The position numbers and the translations under genes were made by a program. This document shows, piece after piece, positions 51,422 to 52,258 of a DNA stretch of 52,258 nucleotides. Where the stretch lies: contig DCFX01000078.1 of the NCBI GenBank assembly GCA_002314445.1, forward strand, positions 1 to 52,258, given 5' to 3'. Origin of the DNA: Treponema sp. UBA1793 (GTDB taxonomy: Bacteria; Spirochaetota; Spirochaetia; Treponematales; Treponemataceae). Under the pieces are notes generated by a model, which saw only the letters and a list, made by a program, of their open reading frames with translations, was not told the origin of the DNA and ran no database searches. The stretch's first letter is position 1. The number at the start of each line of letters is the position of its first letter.

Positions 51422-52258
51422 ATGAATATTCAAAAATTACCGTACGAAAAACTTGATGTAAAAATAATTGCACTTGACCTTGACGACACTTTGTTAAACC
51501 ATGAGCTTATAATTACTTCCCGCACCGTTACTGCCTTACAGAAGGCCGCAGCGAAGGGGATTTATATTGTGCTTTGTTCAGGGCGCGCAGAGAATGCCAT
51601 TCTGCCGTATGTGCGGCAGCTTAATATTGCAGGTTCCCAGGCAGGCCGCTATCTGATTGCAATAAACGGCGCGGAAGTATTTGATCTGCATATGCGCCTG
51701 CCTGTTATGACGAAGAAACTTCCCGCAGAAATTCTCCGGTTTGTGTATGAAGAGGCAAAAAAACGCGGTCTTCCTGCCCAGGTCTATGATGCATCGACTA
51801 TTTATGCGTCTGTCGACAATAAATGGACGCAGGTTGATGCCCGTCTCTGCGGCCTCCGCCTCAAGATTGTTGACGAATTTTATGACTTTATGGAAGCCGG
51901 TCATCCGAAAATGGTCATACCTGCGGAGCCTGAAGATATAAATGATTTTATACCGTTCCTTCAGGAAAAATTGAAGGGCAAAGCCGAAATATTTATAAGT
52001 AAGCCGTATTTCCTTGAAATTATGCCGCCTGAGTGCGGTAAAGGCGAAGCTGTCTTATGGCTTGCCGACAGGCTCGGAATTCCGCAGTCGCAGACAATGG
52101 CGTTCGGCGACAGCATGAACGATGAAACGATGATACGGAAAACTGCATACGGAGTTGCCATGAGCAACGGTCTTCCCTATATTCAGGAAATTGCAAAATT
52201 CGTAACACGCAAAAGCAACGAAGAAGACGGTATCGGTGATTTTATTGAAGAGTATGTA
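51422..52258 (+). CDS. Cof-type HAD hydrolase (3' end outside window)
   Basis: An open frame of 279 codons with no stop before the window edge, so the end is missing. The translation has the Cof/IIB HAD motifs: IIALDLDDTLLNHE, VLCSGRAENAI, a C2-type cap, the lysine region PECGKGEAV and MAFGDSMNDETMI, then FVTRKSNEEDGIGDFI, close to a normal C terminus. A sugar-phosphate or cofactor phosphatase of unknown substrate. No Shine-Dalgarno sequence is seen, and the promoter just upstream points to a leaderless message. Confidence 0.88.
   Translation, partial: MNIQKLPYEKLDVKIIALDLDDTLLNHELIITSRTVTALQKAAAKGIYIVLCSGRAENAILPYVRQLNIAGSQAGRYLIAINGAEVFDLHMRLPVMTKKLPAEILRFVYEEAKKRGLPAQVYDASTIYASVDNKWTQVDARLCGLRLKIVDEFYDFMEAGHPKMVIPAEPEDINDFIPFLQEKLKGKAEIFISKPYFLEIMPPECGKGEAVLWLADRLGIPQSQTMAFGDSMNDETMIRKTAYGVAMSNGLPYIQEIAKFVTRKSNEEDGIGDFIEEYV

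Overview
The window looks like chromosome of a host-associated or free-living anaerobic spirochaete, most probably a Treponema. Support: two large methyl-accepting chemotaxis proteins plus CheX, lipoproteins with loose spirochaete-type lipoboxes (FFLSCS, FVSSCS), signal-peptide beta-barrel porins, oxygen-sensitive radical and dehydratase-type enzymes, and moderate GC. The genus is inferred from style and gene content, not from a marker gene. Replicon, species and host cannot be read from this window. There are no rRNA or tRNA genes and no intact transposase.

Layout. 1-4647: TPP riboswitch with terminator, then thiC-thiM-thiE/HAD-thiD, all overlapping or nearly so. The operon makes the pyrimidine de novo, salvages thiazole, and carries a phosphatase domain fused to ThiE. 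4656-7486: a 60-bp direct repeat, a nitroreductase, a NAD(P)-binding NmrA/QorB-type protein and a LysR regulator. 7582-8073: an inverted pair of nested-hairpin repeat elements. 8105-12830: GPH sugar symporter and GH3 glycosidase operon with a divergent AraC regulator. 12873-19221: chemotaxis and second-messenger block (CheX, MCP, EAL phosphodiesterase, dCache-type MCP, XRE regulator). 19295-22454: M24 peptidase, another copy of the hairpin element, a second repeat type, alkaline phosphatase. 22545-27507: small protein plus YibE/F, MBOAT plus DHHW glycan O-acetylation pair, DUF2400 protein. 27650-30840: class III cyclase with an overlapping membrane coiled-coil protein. 30953-32152: lipoprotein with InlB-type repeats. 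32226-34978: 5'-truncated MocR-type regulator abutting a self-contained two-gene HD-phosphohydrolase cassette. 35076-38914: Cof-type HAD, 7TM-LuxR regulator, outer-membrane protein and S41 protease-like lipoprotein. 38933-42590: HAD phosphatase, fused dehydratase/activase and a 2-hydroxyacyl-CoA-dehydratase-like protein in one operon. 42684-43652: macrodomain protein and a small unknown. 43970-51355: porin and a five-gene oligopeptide ABC transporter, divergently transcribed. 51422-end: Cof-type HAD cut by the window edge.

The most unusual content is non-coding. (1) A dispersed family of about 190-230-bp elements with two concentric long stems has conserved junction sequences but changed, still-paired stems. 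(2) The porin and opp transcription units each have a sigma70-like promoter followed within about 60 bases by a strong intrinsic terminator and only then the gene, with a 19-bp perfect palindrome between the two promoters. (3) The HD-phosphohydrolase plus small-protein cassette has its own promoter and appears to have replaced the front half of a regulator gene.

Several genes have no Shine-Dalgarno sequence and a -10 box placed so that transcription would start at the ATG (XRE regulator, LuxR regulator, terminal HAD). Leaderless translation is probably used here.
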